DNA from: Leptospira meyeri
GTDB taxonomy: Bacteria; Spirochaetota; Leptospiria; Leptospirales; Leptospiraceae
Reading direction: 5' to 3'
Assembly: GCF_004368965.1 (NCBI RefSeq)
Contig: NZ_SORO01000001.1
Span: 1 to 64,000 of the forward strand
DNA: 64,000 nt
The notes under the pieces are model-generated. The model was given only the letters and a program-made list of their open reading frames with translations, did no database searches and had not been told where the DNA came from. The translations under genes were made by a program, and so were the position numbers. Numbering within the stretch: position 1 is the stretch's first letter; every line of letters starts with the position of its first letter. This document shows positions 36,400-45,872 of this stretch, piece by piece.

Positions 36400-36942
36400 A
36401 TGCCCAAAATCCTGATTTTGCTTGTCCATCCCACTCTTGAGAAGTCCAAAGCCAATCAACTCCTTTTGGATTCACTACCAGTATCAGAAAATATCACCTT
36501 ACATGATTTATATGAAGAATATCCAAATTTTTCCATTAACGTTAAGGCGGAACAAAATCTAATAGCAAACCATCAAATTATCATTTTTCAACATCCTTTG
36601 TATTGGTACAGTTGTCCACCTTTGATGAAATTATGGATGGATCAGGTCCTTGAGGATGGTTGGGCCTACGGAACGGGTGGTTTTCATTTGTCTGGAAAAA
36701 AATGGATACAAGTCATTACCACCGGCGGGTCTAGAGATGCATATTCGAAGGTTGGATTCCACGGTTATGAAACAGAAGAATTTCTTTTACCCTTTCGCAG
36801 AACGGCTGAACTTTGTAAAATGGATTATTTATCTCCTTTTTTAGTCCAAGGAACTTTTCAACTAACTGAGTTGGATTTGCAAAAAGAATCCAACCGGTAT
36901 TCCATGTTCATTAATCAATTGTTAGGTGTAGCCAATGAATGA
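36400..36942 (+). CDS. KefF/MdaB-like NAD(P)H oxidoreductase, 180 aa
   Basis: The flavodoxin-like fold of the KefF/YheR group is clear: MPKILILLVHPTLEKSKAN, then FQHPLYWYSCPPLMKLWMDQVLEDGWAYG and ITTGGSRDAY. These enzymes bind FMN and reduce quinones. In KefF they also activate the KefC potassium channel. The ATG at 36400 is preferred to a GTG 15 bases upstream. The next gene, a KefC-like antiporter, overlaps by 8 bases, so a channel-regulating role is well supported by context. Confidence 0.88.
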   Translation: MPKILILLVHPTLEKSKANQLLLDSLPVSENITLHDLYEEYPNFSINVKAEQNLIANHQIIIFQHPLYWYSCPPLMKLWMDQVLEDGWAYGTGGFHLSGKKWIQVITTGGSRDAYSKVGFHGYETEEFLLPFRRTAELCKMDYLSPFLVQGTFQLTELDLQKESNRYSMFINQLLGVANE

Positions 36943-38788
36943 AGTCAGTTTTTTTATCCAAGCTTTGATCTATCTGACGAGTGCGATCATTGTGGTTCCG
37001 ATTGCTAACCGACTGGGTCTTGGTTCCGTACTTGGTTATTTAATTGCTGGTATTGTGATTGGTCCTTTCGTTTTCGGTTTTGTAGGGACAGAAGGTAAGG
37101 ACATGTTGCACTTTGCCGAATTCGGTGTAGTGATGATGCTTTTTGCCATCGGTTTGGAATTAGAATTAGACCTTCTTTGGAAATTAAAAATTTGGTTACT
37201 TGGGCTTGGTGGATTACAAATCTTCATCACTACCGCATTAACCGCAATGTTTTGTTATGGATTCGGTTTTTTTTGGAAAGCCTCGCTTGCGCTCGGTCTT
37301 ATCATGTCTTTATCTTCAACGGCCATAGTTTTGCAAACATTGAAAGAAAAAGGCCTAATGAAAACACTTTCCGGCCAAGCCGCATTTTCAGTTTTGCTCT
37401 TTCAGGATATGGCTGTCATTCCTATACTTGCCATTTTTCCTATGTTAAGTGAAACTGATGAGGTAACATCATCGCAACACCATTCCTTAATCGAACATTT
37501 ACCTGGGTATGCAAAAACTTTGGTTGTACTTTCTGTAGTGATTGGAATCATTTTAGTTGGCAAATACCTGTTAAAACCTGTATTTCGAATTTTAGCAAAA
37601 TCCGGAAGTCGTGAGATTTTTACCGGAGCCAGTTTACTTTTAGTAATCGCCATTTCTCTGTTAATGGGTGCGATTGGTGTGTCGGCAGCTCTTGGAACTT
37701 TCCTTGGCGGTGTAGTTCTTGCGAGTAGCGAATTTCGTCATGAGTTAGAAAGTAATATCGAACCTTTTAAGGGGCTTTTGCTTGGTTTATTTTTTCTAAG
37801 TGTGGGTGCTTCTATGGAAATTCCAGTGGTGATGGAAAGTCCTACGAAAGTTATCGGAATTGTATTTGGTATCATTTTTCTGAAAGCATTGGTTTTATTT
37901 TTCCTTGGGTTCGTTTTTCGTCTTCCTTTGGACCAAAATCTATATTTTTCTTTGGCACTTTCCCAAGTGGGTGAATTTTCTTTTGTTTTGTTTGGGTATT
38001 CGGAAGGACTTGGGATTTTAGATCAACAAACTATAGTCATATTGGTTGCTTGTGTTGCTGTGAGTATGGCACTCACTCCCGTACTTCTTTTGTTATATGA
38101 AAAAACGATATTTGGATTTTTAGAATCAAAAATTCCCAAAAAACAAACAGAACAAGACATTCATAAACAAGAAAACCCGGTCATCATCTGTGGCTTTGGT
38201 CGGTTTGGAAATATGCTTGGACGTTTCCTTCGTTCCAATGGAGTTCCCATTACCATTTTAGATTTTGATGCAGACCGGGTGGAGATGCTTGGTCGATTTG
38301 GATTTAAAGTGTATTTCGGGGATGCTACAAGGTTGGAGTTACTCGAATCGGCAGGATTAGAACATGCAAAGATTCTTGTAGCGGCTTTGGATAATCCAGA
38401 AAAACAATCGGAACTCATTCGTAATGTAAGCCAACACTATCCAAAAATCAAAATTGTGGCAAGAGCTGGAGATCGAGAAGAAGCTTATGATTTAAAGGAA
38501 ATGGGAGTTTCTTATATTTATCGAGAGACAAGAGAAACCGCAGTTCAAATGGGTAAAGATGTATTAAAGTTACTTGGGACTAGGGCTCATACAGCCGAAA
38601 AAGCAAAAAATTTATTTTTGAAACACGATGATGAAACGTTCCATGAACTTTTTGAATTAAGACAGGATAGAGTCCAATACATGAGTTTAGCAAAACAAAG
38701 AAATGCGGAATTAGAGCGTTTGATGTTAGTGGACTTGGGGAAGGAAGATGAATTGGAACGGGATCCTTGGAGCGAAATGGAAAGGTAA
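36935..38788 (+). CDS. KefB/KefC-type potassium efflux antiporter, 617 aa
   Basis: The N-terminal 380 residues form the CPA2 cation/proton antiporter domain, with about a dozen hydrophobic helices. After a short linker comes a TrkA-N (Rossmann) domain starting VIICGFGRFGNMLGRFL (around residue 412) and ending near residue 530. KefC-type systems let potassium out and protons in to protect against electrophiles, gated by glutathione or NADH at the TrkA-N domain. It is coupled to the KefF-like gene. No TrkA-C domain is evident. Confidence 0.92.
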   Translation: MNEVSFFIQALIYLTSAIIVVPIANRLGLGSVLGYLIAGIVIGPFVFGFVGTEGKDMLHFAEFGVVMMLFAIGLELELDLLWKLKIWLLGLGGLQIFITTALTAMFCYGFGFFWKASLALGLIMSLSSTAIVLQTLKEKGLMKTLSGQAAFSVLLFQDMAVIPILAIFPMLSETDEVTSSQHHSLIEHLPGYAKTLVVLSVVIGIILVGKYLLKPVFRILAKSGSREIFTGASLLLVIAISLLMGAIGVSAALGTFLGGVVLASSEFRHELESNIEPFKGLLLGLFFLSVGASMEIPVVMESPTKVIGIVFGIIFLKALVLFFLGFVFRLPLDQNLYFSLALSQVGEFSFVLFGYSEGLGILDQQTIVILVACVAVSMALTPVLLLLYEKTIFGFLESKIPKKQTEQDIHKQENPVIICGFGRFGNMLGRFLRSNGVPITILDFDADRVEMLGRFGFKVYFGDATRLELLESAGLEHAKILVAALDNPEKQSELIRNVSQHYPKIKIVARAGDREEAYDLKEMGVSYIYRETRETAVQMGKDVLKLLGTRAHTAEKAKNLFLKHDDETFHELFELRQDRVQYMSLAKQRNAELERLMLVDLGKEDELERDPWSEMER

Positions 38789-38800
38789 GTTTTTTGAAGA

Positions 38801-38971
38801 TTAAGAAAAAAGAGAAATGAAAAACTCTACTCCCGAATGATCTTCTTTTTTCTTTCGAGAATAGAGTTTTTTTGATGGTTTAACTTTTGTTGGTTTCATA
38901 GAAAAAATCATTCTAGAAGCCGCTTTGATTTGGGAGATTTGATTTTGTTTTCCTTTTGCCTTCATAATCAT
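38801..38971 (-). CDS. small basic protein, 56 aa (tentative)
   Basis: A Lys-rich frame (KGKQNQISQIKAASRMIFSMKP in part) begins at an ATG at 38971 or 38965. It has no strong ribosome binding site and no family I know, but its composition resembles small basic nucleic-acid-binding proteins and it fills a gap between two convergent genes. It could be read-through from the cyclophilin promoter. Confidence 0.4.
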   Translation of the reverse strand: MIMKAKGKQNQISQIKAASRMIFSMKPTKVKPSKKLYSRKKKEDHSGVEFFISLFS

Positions 38972-39004
38972 TAGACTTCTGAAGACAAAGGGAAGAATCA
39001 ATTC

Positions 39005-39517
39005 TTATTTTTTAGAATCTAGAATTTGGTTCCACTCATCCAAAAATGGTTTTGCGACCGCAAGAACCGAACTTGGGTCTCCTTCTATGGTCACAGACTC
39101 CATCACATCACCTTGTTGGATTGCATTGACCACTTTTTGGTCTGTATCATCCACAACTGCGCCAAACACAGAATGTTTTCCATCCAGCCAAGGTGTCGGA
39201 ACATGAGTGATAAAAAATTGGCTGCCATTTGTGCCTGGACCCGCATTGGCCATAGAAAGGATTCCTGGTTTGTTGTGTTTTAGACTAGAATCGAACTCAT
39301 CTCTGAATTTATATCCCGGTCCCCCAGTTCCTGTTCCTTGGGGGCAGCCACCTTGGATCATAAAATCTGCAATGACTCGGTGGAATTTAAGTCCGTTGTA
39401 AAAATTCCTTTGGGCTAGGTTTACGAAGTTGGCTACGGTATTTGGTGTTTTGTCTGGAAACAAATCAATGCGAATTTCGCCTTTATTTGTTTTGATAATT
39501 GCTCTCAGTGTGCTCAT
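39005..39517 (-). CDS. cyclophilin-type peptidyl-prolyl cis-trans isomerase, 170 aa
   Basis: The cyclophilin core is complete: [25 protein letters not shown] region (reads [15 protein letters not shown] here), [26 protein letters not shown] with the catalytic region, and [10 protein letters not shown]. These enzymes speed proline isomerisation during folding. There is no signal peptide, so it is cytoplasmic and PpiB-like. The ATG at 39517 is divergent from the rhodanese gene, whose start is about 110 bases away. Confidence 0.94.
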   Translation of the reverse strand: MSTLRAIIKTNKGEIRIDLFPDKTPNTVANFVNLAQRNFYNGLKFHRVIADFMIQGGCPQGTGTGGPGYKFRDEFDSSLKHNKPGILSMANAGPGTNGSQFFITHVPTPWLDGKHSVFGAVVDDTDQKVVNAIQQGDVMESVTIEGDPSSVLAVAKPFLDEWNQILDSKK

Positions 39518-39626
39518 TTCAGTATCACAATTCTTGGATTTTCCCTGGCAAGTCGAAAAAAGGTTTTATGCTTCCAGCGTTGTGGATAGAATATTCTCTC
39601 AATCGATTTTGGAAAGGAGACTTGTC

Positions 39627-40166
39627 ATGAAGCAGGTTTTGTTGATTTTACTCATGTTGGTAACAATCCCAGTGTTTTCGGAATCTTCAAAAAAGAAAAA
39701 ACCAAAATCAAAACCTGTTCCCATAGAAAATAAACTTATTGATTACGGTGAATTCAAAAGAATTGTCAATCGTTCCGAAGGCGAAAGGGAGACACACCGC
39801 CTAACAGAAGATCAATTTTTGAAACTTATGTCGGAAGATGGAGTCGTGTTACTAGATGCCCGTAGTGAAAATCGCTTTCATCTTTTGCATATCCGAGGTG
39901 CAATCAATCTTCCCTTTACCGAGTTTACAAAAGAGTCTTTGGCAGAAATTATACCAGAAAAAAAATCCAAAATCTTAATTTATTGCAATAACAACTTTGA
40001 AGGAAACCAGGAAGCCTTTGCCGCAAAAAGTCCCGCAGCTTCCTTAAACCTTTCTACATATAACTCTCTCAAGGCCTATGGATACGAGTCCATCTATGAA
40101 TTAGGACCTCTTTTGGATGTAAAAAAAACTCTCCTTCCGCTTGTCAGTGATTCCCAGGCACCTTGA
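39627..40166 (+). CDS. exported rhodanese-like protein, 179 aa
   Basis: The ATG at 39627 follows GGAAAGGAG and opens a signal peptide (MKQVLLILLMLVTIPVFSES), so the protein is likely periplasmic. The rhodanese domain shows DGVVLLDARSENRFHLLHIRGAINLPF and the active-site loop ILIYCNNNFEGNQEAF with the catalytic Cys, although the usual CxxGxR loop is altered. Such proteins carry persulfide sulfur. A longer reading starting at 39429 would overlap the divergent cyclophilin gene and is not used. Confidence 0.85.
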   Translation: MKQVLLILLMLVTIPVFSESSKKKKPKSKPVPIENKLIDYGEFKRIVNRSEGERETHRLTEDQFLKLMSEDGVVLLDARSENRFHLLHIRGAINLPFTEFTKESLAEIIPEKKSKILIYCNNNFEGNQEAFAAKSPAASLNLSTYNSLKAYGYESIYELGPLLDVKKTLLPLVSDSQAP

Positions 40167-40216
40167 TTTCGATTGACTAAGGATTTCCATTTATGTTCTT
40201 ATAGAAATAAATTTCC

Positions 40217-41485
40217 ATGATCCAAGGTGAACTACTTTCTGATATCATCGAAGCCGTTTCCAACACATATGGGAATGAGTTTCTTAGTCGACTCACACTC
40301 AAACTAGCTTCCACAATTGGGGCAGATTATACATTTATTGCCATCTTCGATAAGGAAAAATACGAATCAAAAACAATAACCCTTGTCGCAAAAGGTAAGA
40401 TCGCAGAAAACATAGCTTATTCTTTAAAAGATACACCTTGTGCGGAAGTGTTTGATAATTCAGTGTGTTATTACCCTGCACAGGTTCAAAAAAATTTTCC
40501 TGATGACCAACTTCTGATCGAAATGAAAATTGAAGGATACATTGGTTCCCCATTGCTCAATTCCAAAAAAGAAGTGATGGGGCTCATTGTTGGATTGTTT
40601 GAAACAGAAATCCAAAACAAAGACCAAATTTTGACTTTGTTTCAAATTTTTTCCGGTAGGATTGCTGCTGAATTAGAAAGGTCAGAATATGAAAACCGTT
40701 TGGAACAGTATAACCATGAGTTAGAATCGTTGGTAGACAAAAGGACAAGTCAACTAAAACAAACATTAGATGAGTTAAAAGAAAGGCAAAACCAACTCAT
40801 CGAATCGGAAAAAATGGCAAGTCTTGGACTTTTGTCGGCAGGGATTGCACATGAAATCAATAATCCGCTTAACTTTATTTTAGGTGGTTACTTTGGTGTT
40901 CGGGAGATTTTAGAAGGTTCTGGTTTAGAGTCAGAAAAAACAAAATTATACTTAGATGCCATTAAGGAAGGAGTCGATCGTACGTCTCGAATTGTCAAAG
41001 GCCTTAACCAGTTCACTCGCAGTGGGGATTCTTTTGAAGAACGTTTTGATTTAAATGAGATTTTAGAAAACTGCCTTGCAATGTTAACCCATTCCCTTCG
41101 GGATCGGATTGAGGTTCAAAAGGAATTAGTTTCGCAACCTCTTTTAGTCGAAGGAAATTCAGGAAAGATTCACCAAGTTTTTTTGAACATACTCACAAAT
41201 GCCATCCAAGCTATGGAAGGAGATTTTGGGATCTTGGGAATCCAATCTTACGAAGAGGGTTCTTTTGCAATCATCGTCATTACCGATTCAGGAGTGGGTA
41301 TCCGTGACGAACACTTAAACCTGATTCGAAATCCATTTTTTTCAACCAAAGAGCCAGGTAAAGGTGTCGGTCTTGGACTTTCCATTGCCTACAAAATTAT
41401 CAAAGATCATAAAGGTTTGATTGAGATAGAATCTGAATGGAGAAAAGGGACAAAGTTTTTAATCAAACTTCCTAAACCAAAATGA
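40217..41485 (+). CDS. GAF-like sensor histidine kinase, 422 aa
   Basis: A GAF-type sensor domain (residues 10-150), a coiled-coil linker (about 155-200) and a kinase core follow in order. The H box is GLLSAGIAHEINNPLNF with H212. The ATPase part shows NAIQAM, TDSGVGI and GVGLGLSI. There are no membrane spans, so it is soluble. The response-regulator gene overlaps by four bases (ATGA) and is the likely partner. The signal is unknown. Confidence 0.93.
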   Translation: MIQGELLSDIIEAVSNTYGNEFLSRLTLKLASTIGADYTFIAIFDKEKYESKTITLVAKGKIAENIAYSLKDTPCAEVFDNSVCYYPAQVQKNFPDDQLLIEMKIEGYIGSPLLNSKKEVMGLIVGLFETEIQNKDQILTLFQIFSGRIAAELERSEYENRLEQYNHELESLVDKRTSQLKQTLDELKERQNQLIESEKMASLGLLSAGIAHEINNPLNFILGGYFGVREILEGSGLESEKTKLYLDAIKEGVDRTSRIVKGLNQFTRSGDSFEERFDLNEILENCLAMLTHSLRDRIEVQKELVSQPLLVEGNSGKIHQVFLNILTNAIQAMEGDFGILGIQSYEEGSFAIIVITDSGVGIRDEHLNLIRNPFFSTKEPGKGVGLGLSIAYKIIKDHKGLIEIESEWRKGTKFLIKLPKPK

Positions 41486-41856
41486 ACGATACTAAAACCA
41501 AACGTAAGTTACTCTATGTTGATGATGAAATACTCAATTTGTATTTATTTCGCGACTATTTTAAAAATGAGTTTGAGGTTATCGTTGCAAAGTCAGGGAA
41601 AGAAGCAATAGAAGAACTTAACGAAAATTTGGATGTTCAGTTTGTGATTAGTGATATGCGGATGCCAGAGATGAACGGTTTAGAGTTCATAACAAAAGCC
41701 AAAACCATTCGACCAAATATAACGTATTGTATATTAACAGGATATGATCTGACTCCGGAAATCCAATCGGCAATCATTGAAAATAAAGTGGCTCGATATT
41801 TTTCCAAACCATTTGATCCTGCGGAGATTAGTTCCTTTCTCTCAGCAGGATCTTAA
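41482..41856 (+). CDS. single-domain response regulator, 124 aa
   Basis: The receiver domain is complete, with VDDE near the N-terminus, the phosphoacceptor D58 in FVISDMRMPEMNG and K113 in YFSKPFDP. There is no output domain, so it signals through protein contacts, like CheY or a relay protein. It is translationally coupled to the histidine kinase. Confidence 0.93.
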   Translation: MNDTKTKRKLLYVDDEILNLYLFRDYFKNEFEVIVAKSGKEAIEELNENLDVQFVISDMRMPEMNGLEFITKAKTIRPNITYCILTGYDLTPEIQSAIIENKVARYFSKPFDPAEISSFLSAGS

Positions 41857-41866
41857 AAACTTTAAA

Positions 41867-43102
41867 CTACTTGTTTCTGAATTCTGCTTCCACAACTCCA
41901 CGTTTGGAACTGTTGATGCTTAATGTTTTGCTACTTAAAAAACGGAAACTCGAATCTTTTTTATACATTAGTTCTTCAGCAAACATAGATTCTTTTCCTG
42001 GGTAAGTCAGTTCCCATTCCGATCCATTCATTTCTGTTTTACGGTCATTGATTTGTTTGACCGAAGTGTATTCCATCAAATCGTTTTTGAAATTGATGGC
42101 GTCTTCCAGTCCTAACCCTTTGAACTTTAAGATGACAGTGTTTTGTTCTGTGAGTTTGAACCATTCATCTTTGATTTGTTTTCCCACTTTTCCGGAAACA
42201 AGGTTTGCCCAATCTTTGACAGCTTGTTCTCTGGAAACTTCTTGTGTGATATCAGCACCACGCCCTTCTAAACTTCCTGATCCAAAAATTTTTCCATCAC
42301 CCCATAATTGGATGATGCGATAAGGGCCAGTGGCTGCTGAACTTAAAAAATCTGTTTTTTTTCCGCCAGGCAAAACCACTGGTTTTTGGTCGGTTGTGGT
42401 AACTTTGGCAACAATCAAAACCTCTGCGCCGGAATCTTGTGCCAGTGTGAGCAAAGGACTTCCTTCTTCTACTGAAGTGAGGTCAAGTTTGGCAAGGCTT
42501 GGATTTTTTTTCAGAAGGGCAGTAAGTTGGGAACTATCCACAACTTTGTTTCCTTTGGTGCGGAGTTTTTCAATGAGTTCGGCTTCTGCGATGTTGGTGG
42601 CTGATCCAATAGGATAAGATTTACCGTTCACAACGGTTTGGACAAGAACGGCAATTCTTGGATTTCCTACATCATCGAGGAGGGCATCCACTGCCGTTGA
42701 AAGTTTTGTTGCTTCCACTTCACAACGAACATTCAAACGAATCATATCTTGGGTGTCCAGTTTCCATTGTTCTTCACTGATGATATCGTATTTTTTCACA
42801 AAGCTATCGGTTTTCCCGTAAAGTTTGGAGCCTAGGGACTGGCCGTCGGAAACTCCCGATTTTTCTGTGATTTGTTCCCCCACAAGTTTACGGATGGCAT
42901 TGAGTTTGGCATCTTTCAATGCTTTGTTTCGTGCAAGAGCCAAGTCTCCTTGGTAAATTGGTGCCTCTCCCATCGCTGTTACCACATTGTCTGGCAGCGT
43001 AGGTTGTTTCTGGGCTGAATTGGATCCGGCACATGCCAAAATAGTAAGGATGAGAACTCCGGTTAAGGGAGCCAAACGAAGTCGGTTGAACATGAAGGAC
43101 AT
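41867..43102 (-). CDS. LPP20/FlgT-like lipoprotein, 411 aa
   Basis: A lipoprotein signal (LTGVLILTILACAG, lipobox LAC) gives an envelope-anchored protein. The first domain has the ARNKALKDAKLNAIRKLVGEQI pattern seen in LPP20/FlgT-type lipoproteins. A TolB- or CsgG-like strand region (RIAVLV..., then AEVLIVAKV) follows. AAGGAG lies 2 bases from the ATG at 43102 and 11 bases from one at 43093, so the start is uncertain by three codons. It may be an outer-membrane assembly or flagellar support protein, but the match is not strong. Confidence 0.7.
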   Translation of the reverse strand: MSFMFNRLRLAPLTGVLILTILACAGSNSAQKQPTLPDNVVTAMGEAPIYQGDLALARNKALKDAKLNAIRKLVGEQITEKSGVSDGQSLGSKLYGKTDSFVKKYDIISEEQWKLDTQDMIRLNVRCEVEATKLSTAVDALLDDVGNPRIAVLVQTVVNGKSYPIGSATNIAEAELIEKLRTKGNKVVDSSQLTALLKKNPSLAKLDLTSVEEGSPLLTLAQDSGAEVLIVAKVTTTDQKPVVLPGGKKTDFLSSAATGPYRIIQLWGDGKIFGSGSLEGRGADITQEVSREQAVKDWANLVSGKVGKQIKDEWFKLTEQNTVILKFKGLGLEDAINFKNDLMEYTSVKQINDRKTEMNGSEWELTYPGKESMFAEELMYKKDSSFRFLSSKTLSINSSKRGVVEAEFRNK

Positions 43103-43144
43103 TTCTCCTTGAAGATTTGCTATATTATAGAAACATATACTTAC

Positions 43145-44389
43145 ATGACCAATTACTTTTTTAGGTTTTCTCTCTGCTTTCTTGTACTCGCATGTCATGG
43201 GAACACAGTTCCCCAATTTCGGGTCCATCCGAATGATTCCAAGTTGCGGATTTCCCAGGACATTTTTTATGAAAAAATCCTTCCATCGATGGCTGGAAAA
43301 AAATTGATGCTTGCCACAAATCCGTCAGGGATCGGAACGAACCCTAAAAAGATCATCTCCTCTTTAGAAAAACATAAAATCACTCTGGAACATTTGATTG
43401 GCCTCGAACATGGATTCCTTGGTTTAGAAGAGGAGTTTAGCCAAACTCCTGTTACTATGGATTCCACTTTCAATCGACCTTTGTATCACATTTATCGAAT
43501 TAAAGATTCTGAACTACGGGACCTCGTAAGGGAAGTAGATTATGTAGTCTTTGATGTACAAGATGTAGGAATGCGTTGTTATACTTATCTTAGTGTATTA
43601 AAGAGACTTATGGATGCGATGAAGAATACAAAAACAAAACTCATTGTTTTGGATCATATTCATGTAGCAATGCATCTTCCTCCTATGGGTGAAAAAATGA
43701 ATCCAAGGAATTTAAATTTTGCCGGAGAATTTCCGTCGCTACTGATTACAGGGATGACGGTTGGGGAAGCCACAAGATTTTATAATAAAGAATATTTAAA
43801 AGACAGTGTGGATGTTATGGTGGTTCCCGTCGAAGGTTATAAACGTGGGATGTATTTTGAAGATACAGGAATCCCATGGACCACACCCTCACCAAACTTA
43901 CCTATGGTGGACTCAGCTAGAAATTATCTTTCTTTGGTACTACTGGAGGGAGTGAATGTTTCTGTGGGACGGGGAACCCAAGCACCTTTTGTTTATTTTG
44001 GTGCACCTTGGATGACAAATTCGGAAGAACTTGCAACTAAACTGGGTAACCTCGGAAACAAATCTTATTATTTTTCTCCCGTTTATTTCAAACCCACCTT
44101 TGGCCCGCATAAGGGAAAAATTTGTTCAGGCCTTCGTATGAATTTAGTTCGTCCGGATTATGATCCCATCCAGTTGGCTTATGATCTGATTCGTTTGATG
44201 AAAGAAACTTATCCAAATGATTTTAAATGGAGTAAGGGATCTACCAACCACTGGGTAGATCAACTTTGGGGGAATGAACATTTCCGTACGTCGATTAATG
44301 AAGGAAAATCTTTTAGTGATTTTCATAAAACTTATCTATCAGAAGAAGAATCGGAACGTAAAAAAATCGCTCCTTATTTGTTGTATTGA
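43145..44389 (+). CDS. NamZ-like (DUF1343) exo-beta-N-acetylmuramidase lipoprotein, 414 aa
   Basis: A lipoprotein signal (FSLCFLVLAC) is followed by the DUF1343/NamZ pattern: KKLMLATNPSGIGTNPKK, LEHGFLG, FDVQDVGMRCYTYL, PMGEKMNPRN and SVGRGTQAPF. NamZ enzymes release MurNAc from the ends of peptidoglycan chains for recycling. The size of about 414 residues fits. I start it at the ATG at 43145, because the longer reading from 43109 has no signal at its front. It is divergent from the LPP20-like lipoprotein gene, with the two starts 40-50 bases apart. Confidence 0.88.
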   Translation: MTNYFFRFSLCFLVLACHGNTVPQFRVHPNDSKLRISQDIFYEKILPSMAGKKLMLATNPSGIGTNPKKIISSLEKHKITLEHLIGLEHGFLGLEEEFSQTPVTMDSTFNRPLYHIYRIKDSELRDLVREVDYVVFDVQDVGMRCYTYLSVLKRLMDAMKNTKTKLIVLDHIHVAMHLPPMGEKMNPRNLNFAGEFPSLLITGMTVGEATRFYNKEYLKDSVDVMVVPVEGYKRGMYFEDTGIPWTTPSPNLPMVDSARNYLSLVLLEGVNVSVGRGTQAPFVYFGAPWMTNSEELATKLGNLGNKSYYFSPVYFKPTFGPHKGKICSGLRMNLVRPDYDPIQLAYDLIRLMKETYPNDFKWSKGSTNHWVDQLWGNEHFRTSINEGKSFSDFHKTYLSEEESERKKIAPYLLY

Positions 44390-44396
44390 GGTAATG

Positions 44397-44990
44397 ATGA
44401 AACGACTTTTCCTTCTATTTTTTATTTTACTTTTTGTTTTTACTCTTTCCGCTTCCGATAGAGAATTTGTTTCTGTTCCTAAAAATAAAACAGCCAAAGT
44501 TTTGAAATCAGTTGCTTATGCCACAATTCGGTCTACTCTCCTTGTTTCTTATGGGGACGGAGAGGAAAAGGAATCGGTTTATACTTCATGTTCGGAAAAT
44601 TTTCCGAGTATGCCTGGGGATTTTCCATGTAATTATTTGGATTACGAAGGTACAACATTGGAAGTAGCTCCAAGTTCCTTTGCAAACGATGGAGTAGCCA
44701 CGGAAGGATCTGATCCAGAAGATATAAATCCTGGCGGTAAGATCACCATCAAACTCATCAAACAAAAATCTCCTAACTTAAATGGAAGGGTTGTTTTAGT
44801 TGGGGAAGGAGAAGACCAACTAAAAATTTTTTACGTGCCAAAAGGACAAATTTCTCATTACCTTTACCGCCAAACTCTCGTTATTTTCAAGTGGGATCTG
44901 TCTCTACCTGAGCCCAGTCTCACTGGTTTACTTTTTGTAAACGTAAACAAAGATTATTTTCCAGAAGATGTTAAGGAGTTCCATTTTTAA
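44397..44990 (+). CDS. exported protein of unknown function, 197 aa
   Basis: GAGG lies 5 bases before the ATG at 44397; the ATG directly before it is also possible. The N-terminus MKRLFLLFFILLFVFTLSASD is a signal peptide, so the product is exported. The mature domain is beta-rich, with Cys residues in YTSCSENFPSMPGDFPCNY that may form a disulfide. I recognise no family. It follows the NamZ-like gene by 7 bases and is probably in the same operon. Confidence 0.75.
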   Translation: MKRLFLLFFILLFVFTLSASDREFVSVPKNKTAKVLKSVAYATIRSTLLVSYGDGEEKESVYTSCSENFPSMPGDFPCNYLDYEGTTLEVAPSSFANDGVATEGSDPEDINPGGKITIKLIKQKSPNLNGRVVLVGEGEDQLKIFYVPKGQISHYLYRQTLVIFKWDLSLPEPSLTGLLFVNVNKDYFPEDVKEFHF

Positions 44991-44996
44991 AATCTT

Positions 44997-45872
44997 ATGC
45001 CAATGATCCAAGGTTATGTTCGGAAAATGTCACACAAGGGAATATCCCCTGTTTCTTATTTTTGGGAGACAGCGAACTACAATGAGGCAGATAAAAAAGA
45101 TTTAACCCCCATAGAATCCACTTCCGAAAACCCTGTAGAATCTTGGATTGGAAAAAAAATCACTCTTTCCACAAATGATGAAATTCGTTGTCTCCATTGT
45201 GGGAAAAAAACGAAAAAGTCATTTAGCCAAGGTTATTGTTTCACTTGTTTTACGAATCTCGCAGAAAACGACCTTTGTATCCTGAGACCGGAAACCTGCC
45301 ATTTTCACAAAGGCACTTGTCGGGAACCAGAGTGGGGAAAATCTAACTGTTTTAAAAAACATACAGTGTATTTTGCAAACTCCAGTGGATTAAAAGTGGG
45401 GATTACAAAAGAAAATCCCGTGTCCAACCGTTGGGTGGACCAGGGTGCAAAATATGGAATTCCCATTTTGGAAGTTGAATCAAGAAGGGATGCTGGAATT
45501 TTAGAACATTATTTGAGCCAGTTTTTGCCAGACAAAACCACTTGGCAGAAAATGGTGGCGGGTGATCCGCCTGACATGGATTTGGTGCGTGAGGCAAATA
45601 AGTTTCTGAATCATTTGGAAAAAAATGAATTTCTTTCTCCGCCTGATAGTAAAACCAAACTTATTTGGAATCGTTTGGATTTAAGTGTTGGTGTTACAAC
45701 GATTGGTTATCCAATTGAAACATATCCTGAAAAAATCAAATCACTTAAACTCACCAAGGACACACCCATCACAGATACTCTTGTGGGGATCAAAGGGCAG
45801 TATTTGTTATTTCGATCGGGTGTGATCAACATTCGTAGTCTCAGCGGTCTTTGGATTGAAGTCTCCGCATAA
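44997..45872 (+). CDS. DUF2797 protein with zinc motifs and GIY-YIG-like segment, 291 aa
   Basis: The N-terminal half carries CLHCGKKTKKSF with CFTCF, a zinc knuckle, and a second Cys/His set in CHFHKGTCREP. The segment HTVYFANSSGLKVGITKENP then resembles the first strand of GIY-YIG/T5orf172 nucleases (YxxxxxxxLKVGIT). LEVESRRDAGILEHYL supplies a Glu in the right place. DUF2797 is an uncharacterised family. A nucleic-acid-acting role is inferred from this motif only. The pseudouridine synthase gene starts 17 bases before its end. Confidence 0.8.
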   Translation: MPMIQGYVRKMSHKGISPVSYFWETANYNEADKKDLTPIESTSENPVESWIGKKITLSTNDEIRCLHCGKKTKKSFSQGYCFTCFTNLAENDLCILRPETCHFHKGTCREPEWGKSNCFKKHTVYFANSSGLKVGITKENPVSNRWVDQGAKYGIPILEVESRRDAGILEHYLSQFLPDKTTWQKMVAGDPPDMDLVREANKFLNHLEKNEFLSPPDSKTKLIWNRLDLSVGVTTIGYPIETYPEKIKSLKLTKDTPITDTLVGIKGQYLLFRSGVINIRSLSGLWIEVSA